Of a stretch of DNA of 64,000 bases, positions 19,104 to 29,265 are shown in pieces. Numbering within the stretch: position 1 is the first letter of the stretch; each line of letters opens with the position of its first letter. Both the position numbers and the translations under genes were made by a program. The stretch is from an uncultured Clostridia bacterium (GTDB lineage Bacteria; Bacillota; Clostridia; Oscillospirales; Acutalibacteraceae), in assembly GCA_947623205.1 (NCBI GenBank), contig CANQGM010000007.1, positions 54,670-118,669 on the forward strand, given 5' to 3'. Under the pieces are notes generated by a model. The model was not told where the DNA came from, made no database searches, and saw nothing but the letters and a program-made list of their open reading frames with translations.

Positions 19104-19134
19104 CGCCTCCAAATTTCCGTATGGTGAGGAGGCG
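19104..19134 (+). promoter_or_regulatory. hairpin sequestering the Shine-Dalgarno of the downstream HTH gene
   Basis: cgcctcc ... ggaggcg, SD in 3' arm, ATG at 19140. Confidence 0.65.
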
Positions 19135-19139
19135 TTATT

Positions 19140-19544
19140 ATGACAGACGTGCAGAAAGAACGAATTACATTTCTCCGCAATAAAGGTTTTGGTTATACTA
19201 CCATTGCTAATGACATGGGCATTTCAAAGGAAACTGTAAAAAGTTTTTGTCGGAGAAACGGCTTGGCTGGAACAATGGCACAAGACAAAATCGCAGATAA
19301 ATGCCGCGAATGCGGTAAAGAATTAAAACAGAAAAAAGGAATAAAGCGTCGTGTCTTTTGTTGCAAAGAGTGCCGCGTTAAGTGGTGGCACAGGCATCCC
19401 GAAAAAATCAATAGGCGGGCAGTCTACTCATTTGTTTGCGCATACTGCGGAAAAAGCTTTACTGCCTATGGCAACAGACACCGAAAATATTGTTGCCACG
19501 AGTGTTATATAAGTGACCGTTTCAAAGGCGGTGGAGCACATTAA
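19140..19544 (+). CDS. HTH / zinc-ribbon protein associated with recombinase modules
   Basis: HTH FGYTTIANDMGISKETVKSFCRRNG plus CxxC pairs (CRECGK, CCKEC, CAYCGK, CCHEC). Confidence 0.75.
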   Translation: MTDVQKERITFLRNKGFGYTTIANDMGISKETVKSFCRRNGLAGTMAQDKIADKCRECGKELKQKKGIKRRVFCCKECRVKWWHRHPEKINRRAVYSFVCAYCGKSFTAYGNRHRKYCCHECYISDRFKGGGAH

Positions 19545-19722
19545 TAATGAGCAGTTCCGAGCCGAAAGGCTCTATCAGATGTCGCTTTTCATTGCAAAGA
19601 CTATGCTCGGAAAGGGCATAGTTTCCGAGGCTGAATACAGACAGATTGATACAATTCTTCTGGGAAAATATCGACCGATTTTGGGCTCACTGTTGGCGGG
19701 TAAGTCTTACATTCTATTTTGA
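19513..19722 (+). CDS. SHOCT-like small protein
   Basis: AKTMLGKGIVSEAEYRQIDTILLGKYRPILGSL; next to a serine recombinase. Confidence 0.6.
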   Translation: MTVSKAVEHINNEQFRAERLYQMSLFIAKTMLGKGIVSEAEYRQIDTILLGKYRPILGSLLAGKSYILF

Positions 19723-19742
19723 TGTGCAGGAGGAATTGAGAT

Positions 19743-21134
19743 ATGTCAAAAAGTGTGATCACCATACCGGCAACACTTAATAAGTACACAGCCGCGCCAA
19801 TTAACGTCAAAAAAAAGCGCAAGGTCGCCGCCTATGCCCGCGTCTCCACCGACCATGAGGATCAGCTGACCAGCTACGAGGCACAGGTCGATTATTACAC
19901 TAACTACATAAAGAAACGTGACGATTGGGAGTTTGTATCAGTATACGCAGATGAAGGAATCACCGGCTGCAACACAAAAAAGCGTGACGGATTTAAACGC
20001 ATGGTGGAGGACGCCCTTAATGGGAGAATTGACCTCATTATAACCAAGTCAGTCAGTCGTTTTGCAAGAAACACCGTAGATAGCCTGACTACAATTCGAA
20101 ATCTGAAAGAACACGGGATAGAATGCTATTTTGAGAAAGAGAATATTTGGACGTTTGACGGCAAGGGTGAGTTGCTTTTGACCATAATGTCCTCTTTGGC
20201 GCAAGAGGAAAGCCGCTCTATTTCCGAAAACTGCAAATGGGGTCAGAGAAAACGATTTGCAGACGGAAAAGTGACTGTTCCGTTTAAAAGGTTCCTCGGT
20301 TATGACCGAGGTGAGGACGGTAATCTTATTGTTAATGAAAAACAGGCTGAAATAGTTCGCAGAATTTATGGAATGTTCCTTCAGGGGCATACACCGTATT
20401 CAATTGCCAAACAACTTATTAACGAGGGCATCCCAACACCGGGCGGCAAGGAAAAATGGGGTACATCTGTAATTAAAAGTATTCTGACTAATGAGAAGTA
20501 CAAAGGTGACGCCCTTTTACAGAAGGTGTACACAGTTGATTTTCTTTCCAAAAAGAAAAAAATCAACAAGGGCGAGGTGCCGCAGTATTATGTTGAGGGC
20601 AATCACGAGGCAATAATAGACCCATCTGTGTTCGATATGGTTCAAAAACAGATAGCAGAGCGCAATTCAGAAAAAAACCGTGTTAGCTGTGTTAGTATTT
20701 TTTCCGGCAAAATAAAATGCGGTGATTGTGGAAGCTGGTACGGCCCAAAGGTGTGGCATTCCAACGACAAATATCGCAGGAAAGTCTGGCGGTGTAATCA
20801 TAAATTCGATGACAGTAAAAAATGTTCCACACCGCATTTAAACGAAGAAGCCATTAAGAGGCTTTTCGTAAAGGCTGTTAACATTCTTTTTACAGAAAAG
20901 AATGAAATAATTGCTAATTTCCGTGACATCAATGATATGCTGTTTTGCAACTCCGATTTTGAAATGGGTAAACGGAAAAATTTTGAGCAGTTTTTATCTG
21001 AATTAAATAAACAGGAGGGATTGCTCTCCGAATTTGATGAGGATCTTTGGTATAGCCTTGTGGAGTTTGTCACGGTTTTTAATAAGGAAAAAATTATATT
21101 TACTTTTAAGGACGGAACGGAAATAAGAGTATAA
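19743..21134 (+). CDS. large serine recombinase
   Basis: KVAAYARVSTDHEDQLTSYEAQ, ITKSVSRFARNTVDSL, zinc ribbon CGDCGSWYGPK. Confidence 0.95.
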   Translation: MSKSVITIPATLNKYTAAPINVKKKRKVAAYARVSTDHEDQLTSYEAQVDYYTNYIKKRDDWEFVSVYADEGITGCNTKKRDGFKRMVEDALNGRIDLIITKSVSRFARNTVDSLTTIRNLKEHGIECYFEKENIWTFDGKGELLLTIMSSLAQEESRSISENCKWGQRKRFADGKVTVPFKRFLGYDRGEDGNLIVNEKQAEIVRRIYGMFLQGHTPYSIAKQLINEGIPTPGGKEKWGTSVIKSILTNEKYKGDALLQKVYTVDFLSKKKKINKGEVPQYYVEGNHEAIIDPSVFDMVQKQIAERNSEKNRVSCVSIFSGKIKCGDCGSWYGPKVWHSNDKYRRKVWRCNHKFDDSKKCSTPHLNEEAIKRLFVKAVNILFTEKNEIIANFRDINDMLFCNSDFEMGKRKNFEQFLSELNKQEGLLSEFDEDLWYSLVEFVTVFNKEKIIFTFKDGTEIRV

Positions 21135-21546
21135 AACAATTAAAATTATGTTGAAAAATATTAGATTTAATAAAATATACATTTAATTAAAAAGATAAAA
21201 TAAGATCCTCTGAAATAGAAAGTATAAATTGATTTTCCATTTTATATGTAATAAAATAACGTTGATAACTTGTATTCATAATAAAAATTTGATAATATTA
21301 AGTAGCACGGGAATTTTAATAAAAAAATGAATTGTGAGATTATTTCCATTTTTATTTATGGGTATAGTTGTAATTACTGCTATTTTTATAGGTATTAACT
21401 ATTTTTATTTTATTTCTCAATTGACGATATCTTTTTAGCGTATATCCACCGCCGCGTCTAAAATTATAGATTACGGTGCATATGACATGGCAGCGATAAA
21501 TAAAAATATTAAAAGATTTAAAATAATATTCTGCACGTTAGAAGAA

Positions 21547-21590
21547 CCCTCACAGGTCAAAGACCACGGCTGTGAGGGATTTTTTGTGTT
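21547..21590 (+). terminator. Rho-independent terminator
   Basis: ccctcacag ... ctgtgaggg attttttgtgtttttt. Confidence 0.75.
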
Positions 21591-21675
21591 TTTTAAATCT
21601 GAACCCTCCTTTTGAGATAAAATCAAAAAGTTTAGAGAAAAATCAAAATGTATAGGAGATAATTAAATTGTATTA

Positions 21676-23225
21676 TATCCTGCGTTTACATAGATGAGGG
21701 AATCAGCGGAACAAGCACAAAGAAACGTACTTCATTTAATAAAATGATTGATGATGCAAAGAAAAAAAAGTTTGATTTGATAATTACGAAAGAAATTTCA
21801 AGATTTGCCCGAAACACTCTTGACAGCATAGGATATACCCGAGAGCTTAAATTAATGGGTATTGGTGTAATTTTTATGAATGATAATATAAATACCCTTG
21901 ACCCAGATTCAGAACTGCGACTGACGATTATGTCATCAATAGCACAGGAGGAGAGCAGAAAAACTTCTGAACGTGTAAAGTGGGGACAGCGCAGAATGAT
22001 GGAACAGGGAGTTGTGTTCGGCAGAGATATGCTCGGCTATGATGTAAGAGGCGGTAAGTTGTATATAAATGAAAAGGGTGCAGAAACAGTCAGGCTTATC
22101 TATCACAAGTTTCTTAATGAAGGAAAAGGCACTCACGTTATCGCAAAGGAACTTTATGAAGCAGGGATAAAAACCTCAACTTACATGAATGACTGGTCAT
22201 ATACAGTCATTCTCAGAATACTTAAAAATGAAAAATACTGTGGCGATTTGATTCAGCAAAAAACCTATACGCCCGATTATCTATCACACAGCAAAAAGTA
22301 CAACAAGGGGGAGGTTGAGTTTGTCACGATTCGTAATCATCATGAGCCTATTATTTCAAGAGAAATCTTTGAGGCAACTCAACGTGAGCTTAAACGTAGA
22401 AAAAACCTGCACGGAGCAAAAAACGGTTTTGCAAACAGATATGCTTTGTCTGGCAAAATAATTTGCGGCGTGTGTGGCTCAAGCTTTATTCATCGCACAA
22501 AAATATCTAAAAATGGTAATAAAAACGAATGTTGGGTATGTGTTCAAAGTCATAAGTACGGCAGGGAACACATTAACAAGAACAACGAAAAAGTTGGTTG
22601 CTCCAATGGCTCGATCAAAGAAAAGGATATTCGTTCAATTTTACAACAAATTATTTCAAGTGCACTTACAGACCAAAACGGAATTACAGACAGTGTTATT
22701 GCAACAGTTTCGGAGACGATGAATTTCAAAAGTAACAAGAACAATAATACTTATTTTGAGAATGAAATCAAAAAGGTTGAAAATAAAATGCAAAGGCTTC
22801 TTGATTTGTACCTGTCTGAAGATATTGGAGCTTCAGATTACCGCAAAACATATGATCGCTTAAAATCAGAACATAAAAATTTACTTCAAAATCTTCAAAA
22901 AGAAAAGGTCCACGGCACAATACCCGAGGACAATGAAAAAATACTTTATGATATTAAAAACTATGTAGACTTAATTATAACAGGTAAAAATTGGGACGAA
23001 ACGTTCTATCGAAATATTGTAAAAAAAATTATAATAAATAGAAATCGTGAAATTGATATTTATTTAAATTTAATACCCTATAAATTTACTTCAAAAATTC
23101 TCTGCGGTAAATCTGAAATAAATAAATATATAAGAAATAACGAAATAGTTTCCAACCAAGTTACCTCAGAGCCTATATCGGTAAGTGTACCTTTAAGTTC
23201 GGGCAGCGGCATAGTAAAACGCTGA
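21676..23225 (+). pseudogene. large serine recombinase lacking its N-terminal catalytic region
   Basis: In-frame SCVYIDEGISGTSTKKRTSFNK precedes the ATG at 21744; no RVSxxxQ catalytic serine segment; C-terminal zinc ribbon and coiled coil present. Confidence 0.75.
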
Positions 23226-23356
23226 CTTAAATATCTCAGTGAGGCTGCTAATTCACCATCAGGTCCTCCATACTGTGTGATAATAATTTTTGCAAGTTTG
23301 GGGTTTGTCTGTTTAATGTTTACAGGGTATTGCAGCTTTTTTTCATATACAAACAT
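23078..23356 (-). pseudogene. cotJC: spore coat protein CotJC (manganese catalase-like), 3' truncated at ~23160
   Basis: VYEKKLQYPVNIKQTNPKLAKIIITQYGGPDGELAASLRYLSQRFTMPLPELKGTLTDIGSE then unrelated residues. Confidence 0.85.
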
Positions 23357-23634
23357 TAGTTATCCTCCTCTTTTTCCCAAGGCCATGGTCCTTTGATCCA
23401 GCGCCATTGATTTGTGCTTGACATATTTTTTGTAAGGGGACCAAACTTTGTCTCAAATTCTTTGACAAACGGCGCAAGAGTCTCACGATATTCTTTCATT
23501 TTTTCAAGTGTTTTTGTGTCGTTTGGATGGGTGTCCAAAAACAACTGCAAATCAAGCATTGCAAACTGGTAAGTTGATATTTTTTTAAGCAGTATTTCTC
23601 TTTCAGTCAAGATTACCACCACATTTGCTGCCAT
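23356..23634 (-). CDS. cotJB: spore coat protein CotJB
   Basis: LLKKISTYQFAMLDLQLFLDTHPNDTKTLEKMKEYRE..GPWPWEKE. Confidence 0.9.
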   Translation of the reverse strand: MAANVVVILTEREILLKKISTYQFAMLDLQLFLDTHPNDTKTLEKMKEYRETLAPFVKEFETKFGPLTKNMSSTNQWRWIKGPWPWEKEEDN

Positions 23635-23803
23635 AGAACGGTTTGTTCAGCGACGGATACATTGTGCCGGAGGCAAATCCCTGTACAGGTGTATATGTCT
23701 TTGGATCATTTTGCTGAAACGGAACATAAGCCATAGCTTCGGAAGTTTTTTCAGGAAATCTGGGAATTCCGTATTTTTCTTTAATTATTTCATTAATTTC
23801 CAA
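23603..23803 (-). CDS. cotJA: CotJA-like spore coat-associated protein
   Basis: MAYVPFQQNDPKTYTPVQGFASGTMYPSLNKPF; upstream of cotJB. Confidence 0.8.
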   Translation of the reverse strand: MEINEIIKEKYGIPRFPEKTSEAMAYVPFQQNDPKTYTPVQGFASGTMYPSLNKPFYGSKCGGNLD

Positions 23804-23947
23804 AATTCATTCTCCTTTCAAATTTGTGAGCCTTTTAACTCTTTACATTATATGCATTAATATTTCGGTTGTTAAGAATACCGTGTATGCACAAAAGATT
23901 GATTTATGTGTTTTTAAGTTTAAAATAATGGTTAATTTAAAAAAATA

Positions 23948-23993
23948 AAAAACCGCATTGGAATCCTAAAAACGGCTTTCCAATGCGGTTTTT
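23948..23993. terminator. bidirectional terminator hairpin
   Basis: aaaaccgcattggaa ... ttccaatgcggttttt. Confidence 0.75.
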
Positions 23994-23997
23994 AATT

Positions 23998-24073
23998 TGG
24001 AGCTGGTGAACAGACTTGAACTGTCGACCTACTGATTACGAATCAGTTGCGCTACCAACTACGCTACACCAGC
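23998..24073 (-). tRNA. tRNA-Thr (anticodon CGT)
   Basis: GCTGGTGTAGCGTAGTTGGTAGCGCAACTGATTCGTAATCAGTAGGTCGACAGTTCAAGTCTGTTCACCAGCTCCA cloverleaf. Confidence 0.95.
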
Positions 24074-24318
24074 AAAACTTTAAGTATAATTTTACTTACA
24101 GTTCACATTTTGAACACTAAAATAAAATTGCCTGTACATTATACAATAATTTAAAATATTTTTCAATAGTTAATTTTAAAAATATAGTTAGCATAAAAAA
24201 TAAACAAATTCTTGCAAATAATATTGTGAATGTTTGGCACAATTATAGAATAAATATTAAAAATGTATTATAATTATAAAAATTGATATTATAAACATAA
24301 TATTTAAAAGTTAAGGAT

Positions 24319-24717
24319 GTGTATGAAGTGCCTAAATTTAGTAATAAGGAATTAAAACTTACAATGGCTCAAAGACTGAAAAAGTACCGTGCTGCCTGCG
24401 GACTTACTCAGCAACAAATTGCAGATATTCTTAATATTAACAGAACAACTTACACAAAATATGAAACGGGTATTTCAGAACCGAGTCACGATTTACTTAA
24501 AAAAATCATTTCAATTTTTGGAGTCGATTATAATACGATTCTCAGCGATGAGGATAATTTTGTACGTAATGTATACGATTCAAAACTTCCGGTTTATAAT
24601 CTTTCAAAAAATGAAAACATGCTTATTACAGGTTTTCGCACACTTGGAGAAGACGGCAAGAAAGAGCTTCTTAAAAATATGACCGATCTGCTTGCAAAAA
24701 TGAATAAAAATTTATAA
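24319..24717 (+). CDS. HTH (XRE/Cro-like) transcriptional regulator
   Basis: AQRLKKYRAACGLTQQQIADILNINRTTYTKYETGISEPSHDLLKKI. Confidence 0.9.
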   Translation: MYEVPKFSNKELKLTMAQRLKKYRAACGLTQQQIADILNINRTTYTKYETGISEPSHDLLKKIISIFGVDYNTILSDEDNFVRNVYDSKLPVYNLSKNENMLITGFRTLGEDGKKELLKNMTDLLAKMNKNL

Positions 24718-24774
24718 TAAAAAGTACTTTACAATCAAATAACTTTGTGCTAATATATAACAGTTGACGCATGC

Positions 24775-24855
24775 CTCGGAATAAGGGTTAAGCCGCAATG
24801 CGGAATTTCACAGCCTTATGCTGAGACACTGCCGCAAGGCTTTTGCGCAAAAATA
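24775..24855 (+). promoter_or_regulatory. structured 5' leader of rpsO
   Basis: ctcggaataagg/ccttatgctgag stem enclosing ccgcaatgcgg hairpin, then gc-rich hairpin. Confidence 0.5.
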
Positions 24856-24874
24856 AATTAAAGGTGGAATTAAA

Positions 24875-25138
24875 ATGTTAAAAGAGGAAAAACAGGCTAT
24901 TATAGCTGAGTACGCAACTCACGAAGGCGACACAGGTTCTCCTGAAGTTCAGATTGCTCTTCTTACAAAAAGAATCAACGATCTTACGGAACACTTAAAG
25001 GTCCATAAAAAAGACCACCACAGCAGACGTGGTCTTCTTAAAATGGTTGGTCAGAGAAGAAGCCTTCTTGCATATCTCACAAAAATTGACATTGAAAGAT
25101 ATCGTTCTATTATCGCAAGACTCGGTATCCGTAAGTAA
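24875..25138 (+). CDS. rpsO: 30S ribosomal protein S15
   Basis: [53 protein letters not shown]. Confidence 0.99.
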   Translation: MLKEEKQAIIAEYATHEGDTGSPEVQIALLTKRINDLTEHLKVHKKDHHSRRGLLKMVGQRRSLLAYLTKIDIERYRSIIARLGIRK

Positions 25139-25183
25139 TTGAAAACAGGGCAAGCGTAAGCTTGCCCTAAATTCGGTTTTCTT

Positions 25184-25280
25184 GGGATTTTTATGTTCTG
25201 TTTTTTAGCGGTAAAACGATTAAATAAATAATTTTAGTTTTTTATTTAACGGTTTTATTGCTAAATCAGCGTAAAATCCC
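25184..25280 (+). promoter_or_regulatory. long pnp leader hairpin
   Basis: Outer gggatttt/aaaatccc and inner agcggtaaaac..ttaaataaa/tttatttaa..gttttattgct pairing. Confidence 0.55.
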
Positions 25281-25326
25281 ATCTAAATATTACTGTTGAA
25301 GCATTAGCTTCGGAAAGGATTTTACA

Positions 25327-27546
25327 ATGAATAAAATGATGACTTTTGATAAGTACAGAGTGTTTGAAACTGAGTTTGCCGGCAGACCTTTAAAGGTTGA
25401 AACGGGCAAAATGACTCAACTTGCAAACGGCGCCTGCCTTGTGCGCTATGGTGATACTACTGTTCATGTTGCCGTTACAGCATCACCAAAGCCGAGAGAG
25501 GGAGTTGACTTTTTTCCTCTTTCTGTTGATTATGAAGAAAAAATGTATTCGGTAGGTAAAATTCCCGGCTCATATCTAAAGAGAGAGGGACGTCCGTCGG
25601 AAAAGGCGATACTTACAAGCCGTGTAATTGACCGTCCTATTCGACCGCTTTTTGACAAAAGTATGCGTAACGATGTTTCAATTGTCTGCACTGTAATGAG
25701 CGTAGACCCCGACTGCCAGCCCGAAATAGTTGCTATGATCGGCGCGTCAATCGCTATTTCAATTTCCGATGTTCCGTGGAACGGCCCAATATCCGGCTGT
25801 TCTGTCGGTATGATTGACGGTGAATACATTATTAATCCGACAGAGGAACAGAGAAATATTTCACAGATGGCAACGACCGTTGCGTCAACAAGCTCAAGAA
25901 TTGCTATGATCGAAGCAGGCGCAAACTGCGTTTCAGATGATGAAATGTATAACGCAATTATGGCAGGTCATGAGGCTAACCAATCAATAATTAAATTTAT
26001 TGAAGATATTAAAGCGGAAATAGGCAAGCCGAAATTTGAATTTGCAAGTCTTGAACCCGATAACGATATGTTTGAAGCAATCAAAAGCTTTGCCGAGGAA
26101 GATGTAAAAGCTGCTCTTGATACGGATGATAAAACAGTAAGAGATGAGCGCTTAAAGCCTATTTATGAGGCTGTGCACGCTAAATTTGATGAAATATATC
26201 CCGAAAGCGAAGCACTTATTGACGAGTGCCTTTACAAAACACAAAAGTTTATAGTGCGCCGTTGGCTGCTTGATGAACAAAAACGTGTTGACGGCAGAGG
26301 TATGGATGATATTCGTCCGCTTGCCTCCGAGGTTGCAGTCATTCCGAGAGTCCACGGCTCAGGTATGTTTACAAGAGGACAGACGCAGGTACTTACCATA
26401 GCGACCCTCGGCCCGGTATCGGACAAGCAGCTTCTTGACGGTATTGACGGTGAAACCGAAAAGAGATATATTCACCATTACAATTTTCCCAGCTATTCGG
26501 TTGGCGAAACAAAGCCGAGCCGCGGACCGGGCAGACGTGAGATAGGTCACGGTGCGCTTGCAGAACGCGCGCTTGTTCCGGTAATTCCTTCGGTTGAGGA
26601 GTTTCCATATGCATTAAGACTTGTTTCAGAGGTTCTTTCTTCAAACGGTTCAACATCGCAGGGGTCTATCTGCGGTTCAACTTTGGCTCTTATGGACGCA
26701 GGCGTTCCGATAAAAGAGCCTGTTGCAGGCATTTCCTGCGGACTTATAACCGAGGGCGACCGTTGGATGACCATGGTTGATATTCAGGGGCTTGAAGATT
26801 TCTTCGGCGATATGGACTTTAAGGTTGCAGGTACGCACACCGGTATTACGGCAATTCAGATGGACCTTAAAATCAGCGGCCTTACTCCCGAAATGATCAA
26901 AGAGGCTCTTGCAAAAACCCACAAGGCTCGCAACTATATACTTGATGAAGTTATGTTGAAAGCTATTCCTGAGCCGAGAGCTGAAATTTCCAAATATGCT
27001 CCTAAGATGTTTACAACAACAATCCCTGTTGACAAAATCAGCGAGGTTATAGGAAAGAGCGGAAAAATTATTAAAGAGATTCAGTCTGAATGTGAAGTTA
27101 AGGTTGACATTGAAGAAGACGGATATTTCGGACAGGTGTTCGTATCGGGACTTGATACGGAAAAATGTAAACGTGCCATTGAAATTATTAATACAATTGC
27201 TGTTGACCCTGAACCGGGCGCAATATTCCTTGGCAAGGTAACGCGCATTATGGATTTTGGCGCATTCGTTGAAATTGCTCCCGGCAAGGAAGGTCTCGTT
27301 CACATCTCTCAGCTTGATGTTAAGCGCACGGCAAATGTAACGGATGTAGTAAACATAGGCGATATAATTCGCGTTAAGGTAATGGAAATTGACGACAAGG
27401 GCAGACTTAATCTCTCACGCCGTCAGGTTCTTATTGATGTTGACGGTCTTACTCCCGAAAACAATTATGACGCCGAAAAATCATCCCGTCCGCACAGACC
27501 TCACGGAAACGGCCGCAGAGAAAATCACGGCAGAAATTATAAATAA
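25327..27546 (+). CDS. pnp: polyribonucleotide nucleotidyltransferase
   Basis: Full-length PNPase with KH and S1 domains (VIGKSGKIIKEIQ, GAIFLGKVTRIMDFGAFVEI). Confidence 0.99.
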   Translation: MNKMMTFDKYRVFETEFAGRPLKVETGKMTQLANGACLVRYGDTTVHVAVTASPKPREGVDFFPLSVDYEEKMYSVGKIPGSYLKREGRPSEKAILTSRVIDRPIRPLFDKSMRNDVSIVCTVMSVDPDCQPEIVAMIGASIAISISDVPWNGPISGCSVGMIDGEYIINPTEEQRNISQMATTVASTSSRIAMIEAGANCVSDDEMYNAIMAGHEANQSIIKFIEDIKAEIGKPKFEFASLEPDNDMFEAIKSFAEEDVKAALDTDDKTVRDERLKPIYEAVHAKFDEIYPESEALIDECLYKTQKFIVRRWLLDEQKRVDGRGMDDIRPLASEVAVIPRVHGSGMFTRGQTQVLTIATLGPVSDKQLLDGIDGETEKRYIHHYNFPSYSVGETKPSRGPGRREIGHGALAERALVPVIPSVEEFPYALRLVSEVLSSNGSTSQGSICGSTLALMDAGVPIKEPVAGISCGLITEGDRWMTMVDIQGLEDFFGDMDFKVAGTHTGITAIQMDLKISGLTPEMIKEALAKTHKARNYILDEVMLKAIPEPRAEISKYAPKMFTTTIPVDKISEVIGKSGKIIKEIQSECEVKVDIEEDGYFGQVFVSGLDTEKCKRAIEIINTIAVDPEPGAIFLGKVTRIMDFGAFVEIAPGKEGLVHISQLDVKRTANVTDVVNIGDIIRVKVMEIDDKGRLNLSRRQVLIDVDGLTPENNYDAEKSSRPHRPHGNGRRENHGRNYK

Positions 27547-27574
27547 TAAAATTTTATATTAATATTTGTCAACG

Positions 27575-27606
27575 CATAAGGGACTGCAAAAATTGCAGTC
27601 CCTTAT
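27575..27606. terminator. terminator hairpin between pnp and hisF
   Basis: aagggactgcaa aaa ttgcagtccctt. Confidence 0.75.
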
Positions 27607-27671
27607 TATTATATTATCTTATTTATTATAAAAATTCTGAATATAAATAAATTTGCACTTATTAACGTAAA

Positions 27672-28430
27672 TTATTTTAATCTTACGGGTATTTTTTTAT
27701 CATCAAGATATTTTTTAAGAACAGGTATCGGAATTTCACCAAAGTGAAACAGTGAAGCCGCAAGGACTGCGTCAGCCTGACCTTTGGTAAAAGCGTCATA
27801 AAAGTGTTTAAGCGCGCCTGCGCCGCCGCTTGCAATAACGGGGATATTGACTTTTTCTGAAACAGCTTTTGTAAGCGCAATGTCATAGCCGTTTTTTTGC
27901 CCGTCCTCGTCCATACTGGTAAGCAAAATTTCTCCCGCACCGAGTTGTTCACATTTTACCGCCCATTCAACAGCGTCAATACCAACAGGCTTTCTTCCTC
28001 CGTTGACATAAACCTCCCAGCTGTTGCCGCTGCGCTTTGCGTCAATTGCCGCAACAACGCATTGACTTCCAAATTTATACGCCGCTTCGCTTATAAGTTC
28101 GGGACGTATTACAGCGGCAGAGTTAACGGATACTTTATCGGCGCCTGCTCTTAAAAGAACATTAAAATCGTCAACGCTTTTTATTCCTCCTCCTACGGTA
28201 AACGGAATAAAAATTGAATCTGCAACCTTTTCAACCATATCAATTGTAATATTTCGTGAATCGCTTGAAGCTGTAATATCAAGAAACACAAGCTCGTCAG
28301 CGCCCTGTTTGTCATACTGCTTTGCACACTCAACAGGGTCGCCCGCGTCAACAAGGTTCACAAAGCTCATACCCTTTACGACCCTGCCGTTTTTCACATC
28401 AAGGCACGGAATAATTCTTTTTGCGTACAT
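27672..28430 (-). CDS. hisF: imidazole glycerol phosphate synthase subunit HisF
   Basis: [32 protein letters not shown]. Confidence 0.98.
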   Translation of the reverse strand: MYAKRIIPCLDVKNGRVVKGMSFVNLVDAGDPVECAKQYDKQGADELVFLDITASSDSRNITIDMVEKVADSIFIPFTVGGGIKSVDDFNVLLRAGADKVSVNSAAVIRPELISEAAYKFGSQCVVAAIDAKRSGNSWEVYVNGGRKPVGIDAVEWAVKCEQLGAGEILLTSMDEDGQKNGYDIALTKAVSEKVNIPVIASGGAGALKHFYDAFTKGQADAVLAASLFHFGEIPIPVLKKYLDDKKIPVRLK

Positions 28431-28442
28431 ATCAAATCCTCC

Positions 28443-29060
28443 TTATCCGCCTTTTACAATATCGGCAAAGTTTTTCAGTATTTTCAGACCTGTTTCGCCG
28501 CTCTTTTCCGGATGAAACTGTGTTGCGATTACATTGCCTTTTTCAATGGCGGCGTCAATTGTCACACCATACTGCGTCTGAGCCGAAACAATTGAGCTGT
28601 CTTTGGCTTTCAGATAATAGGAGTGTACAAAATACACATAGGGATTGTCTTCAATTCCTTTAAATATACCGTCTTTATTTTTTATGCTTAGACTGTTCCA
28701 GCCTATATGGGGAATTTTAAGACCAGCGCCTGACGGTATTTTTGTTATTGAACCGTCAAATACCGACAGACCCTTTGCATTAGGACTTTCTTCGCTTTTG
28801 GGAAACAACAGCTGAAGTCCAAGACAAATTCCCAAAAACGGTTTTCCGCTTTCTATATATTTAAGTACAGTGTTCTTAATGCCGTATGAATCCATAGTAT
28901 TTACAGCGTCTCCAAATGAACCCACACCGGGCAAAACTGCTCCGTCAGAATTAAGAATAATATCTGTATCTCTTGTAATAATTGTTTCACAGCCAATATG
29001 TTTAAGCGCTTTTTTTACACTTTGAATATTGCCCGCACCGTAATCAATAATTGATATCAT
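28443..29060 (-). CDS. hisH: imidazole glycerol phosphate synthase subunit HisH
   Basis: IIDYGAGNIQSVKKAL, PFLGICLGLQLLF, ATQFHPEKSG. Confidence 0.98.
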   Translation of the reverse strand: MISIIDYGAGNIQSVKKALKHIGCETIITRDTDIILNSDGAVLPGVGSFGDAVNTMDSYGIKNTVLKYIESGKPFLGICLGLQLLFPKSEESPNAKGLSVFDGSITKIPSGAGLKIPHIGWNSLSIKNKDGIFKGIEDNPYVYFVHSYYLKAKDSSIVSAQTQYGVTIDAAIEKGNVIATQFHPEKSGETGLKILKNFADIVKGG

Positions 29061-29265
29061 TACAGTTCATCTCCGAAAATGTATTTTATACGTCAGTTGT
29101 TTTATAATTTTAACATATACCTGCTTCTTTTGCAAATAATGAAAAGCGGATTTCATAATTATACAAAAAGCAGGTAAAATTAAATCATTACTTATTGAAT
29201 TGTGCAAGTCATTATGTTAAAATGAATTATTATAAGATGTTATTTTCTAAGGAGAATTATAAATA

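Noticed and set aside
18684-23164. Shared ccaagtta in the right inverted repeat and at the cotJC junction
   Set aside because: Only 8 nt, and the systems imply different recombinase types (tyrosine versus serine); likely coincidence.
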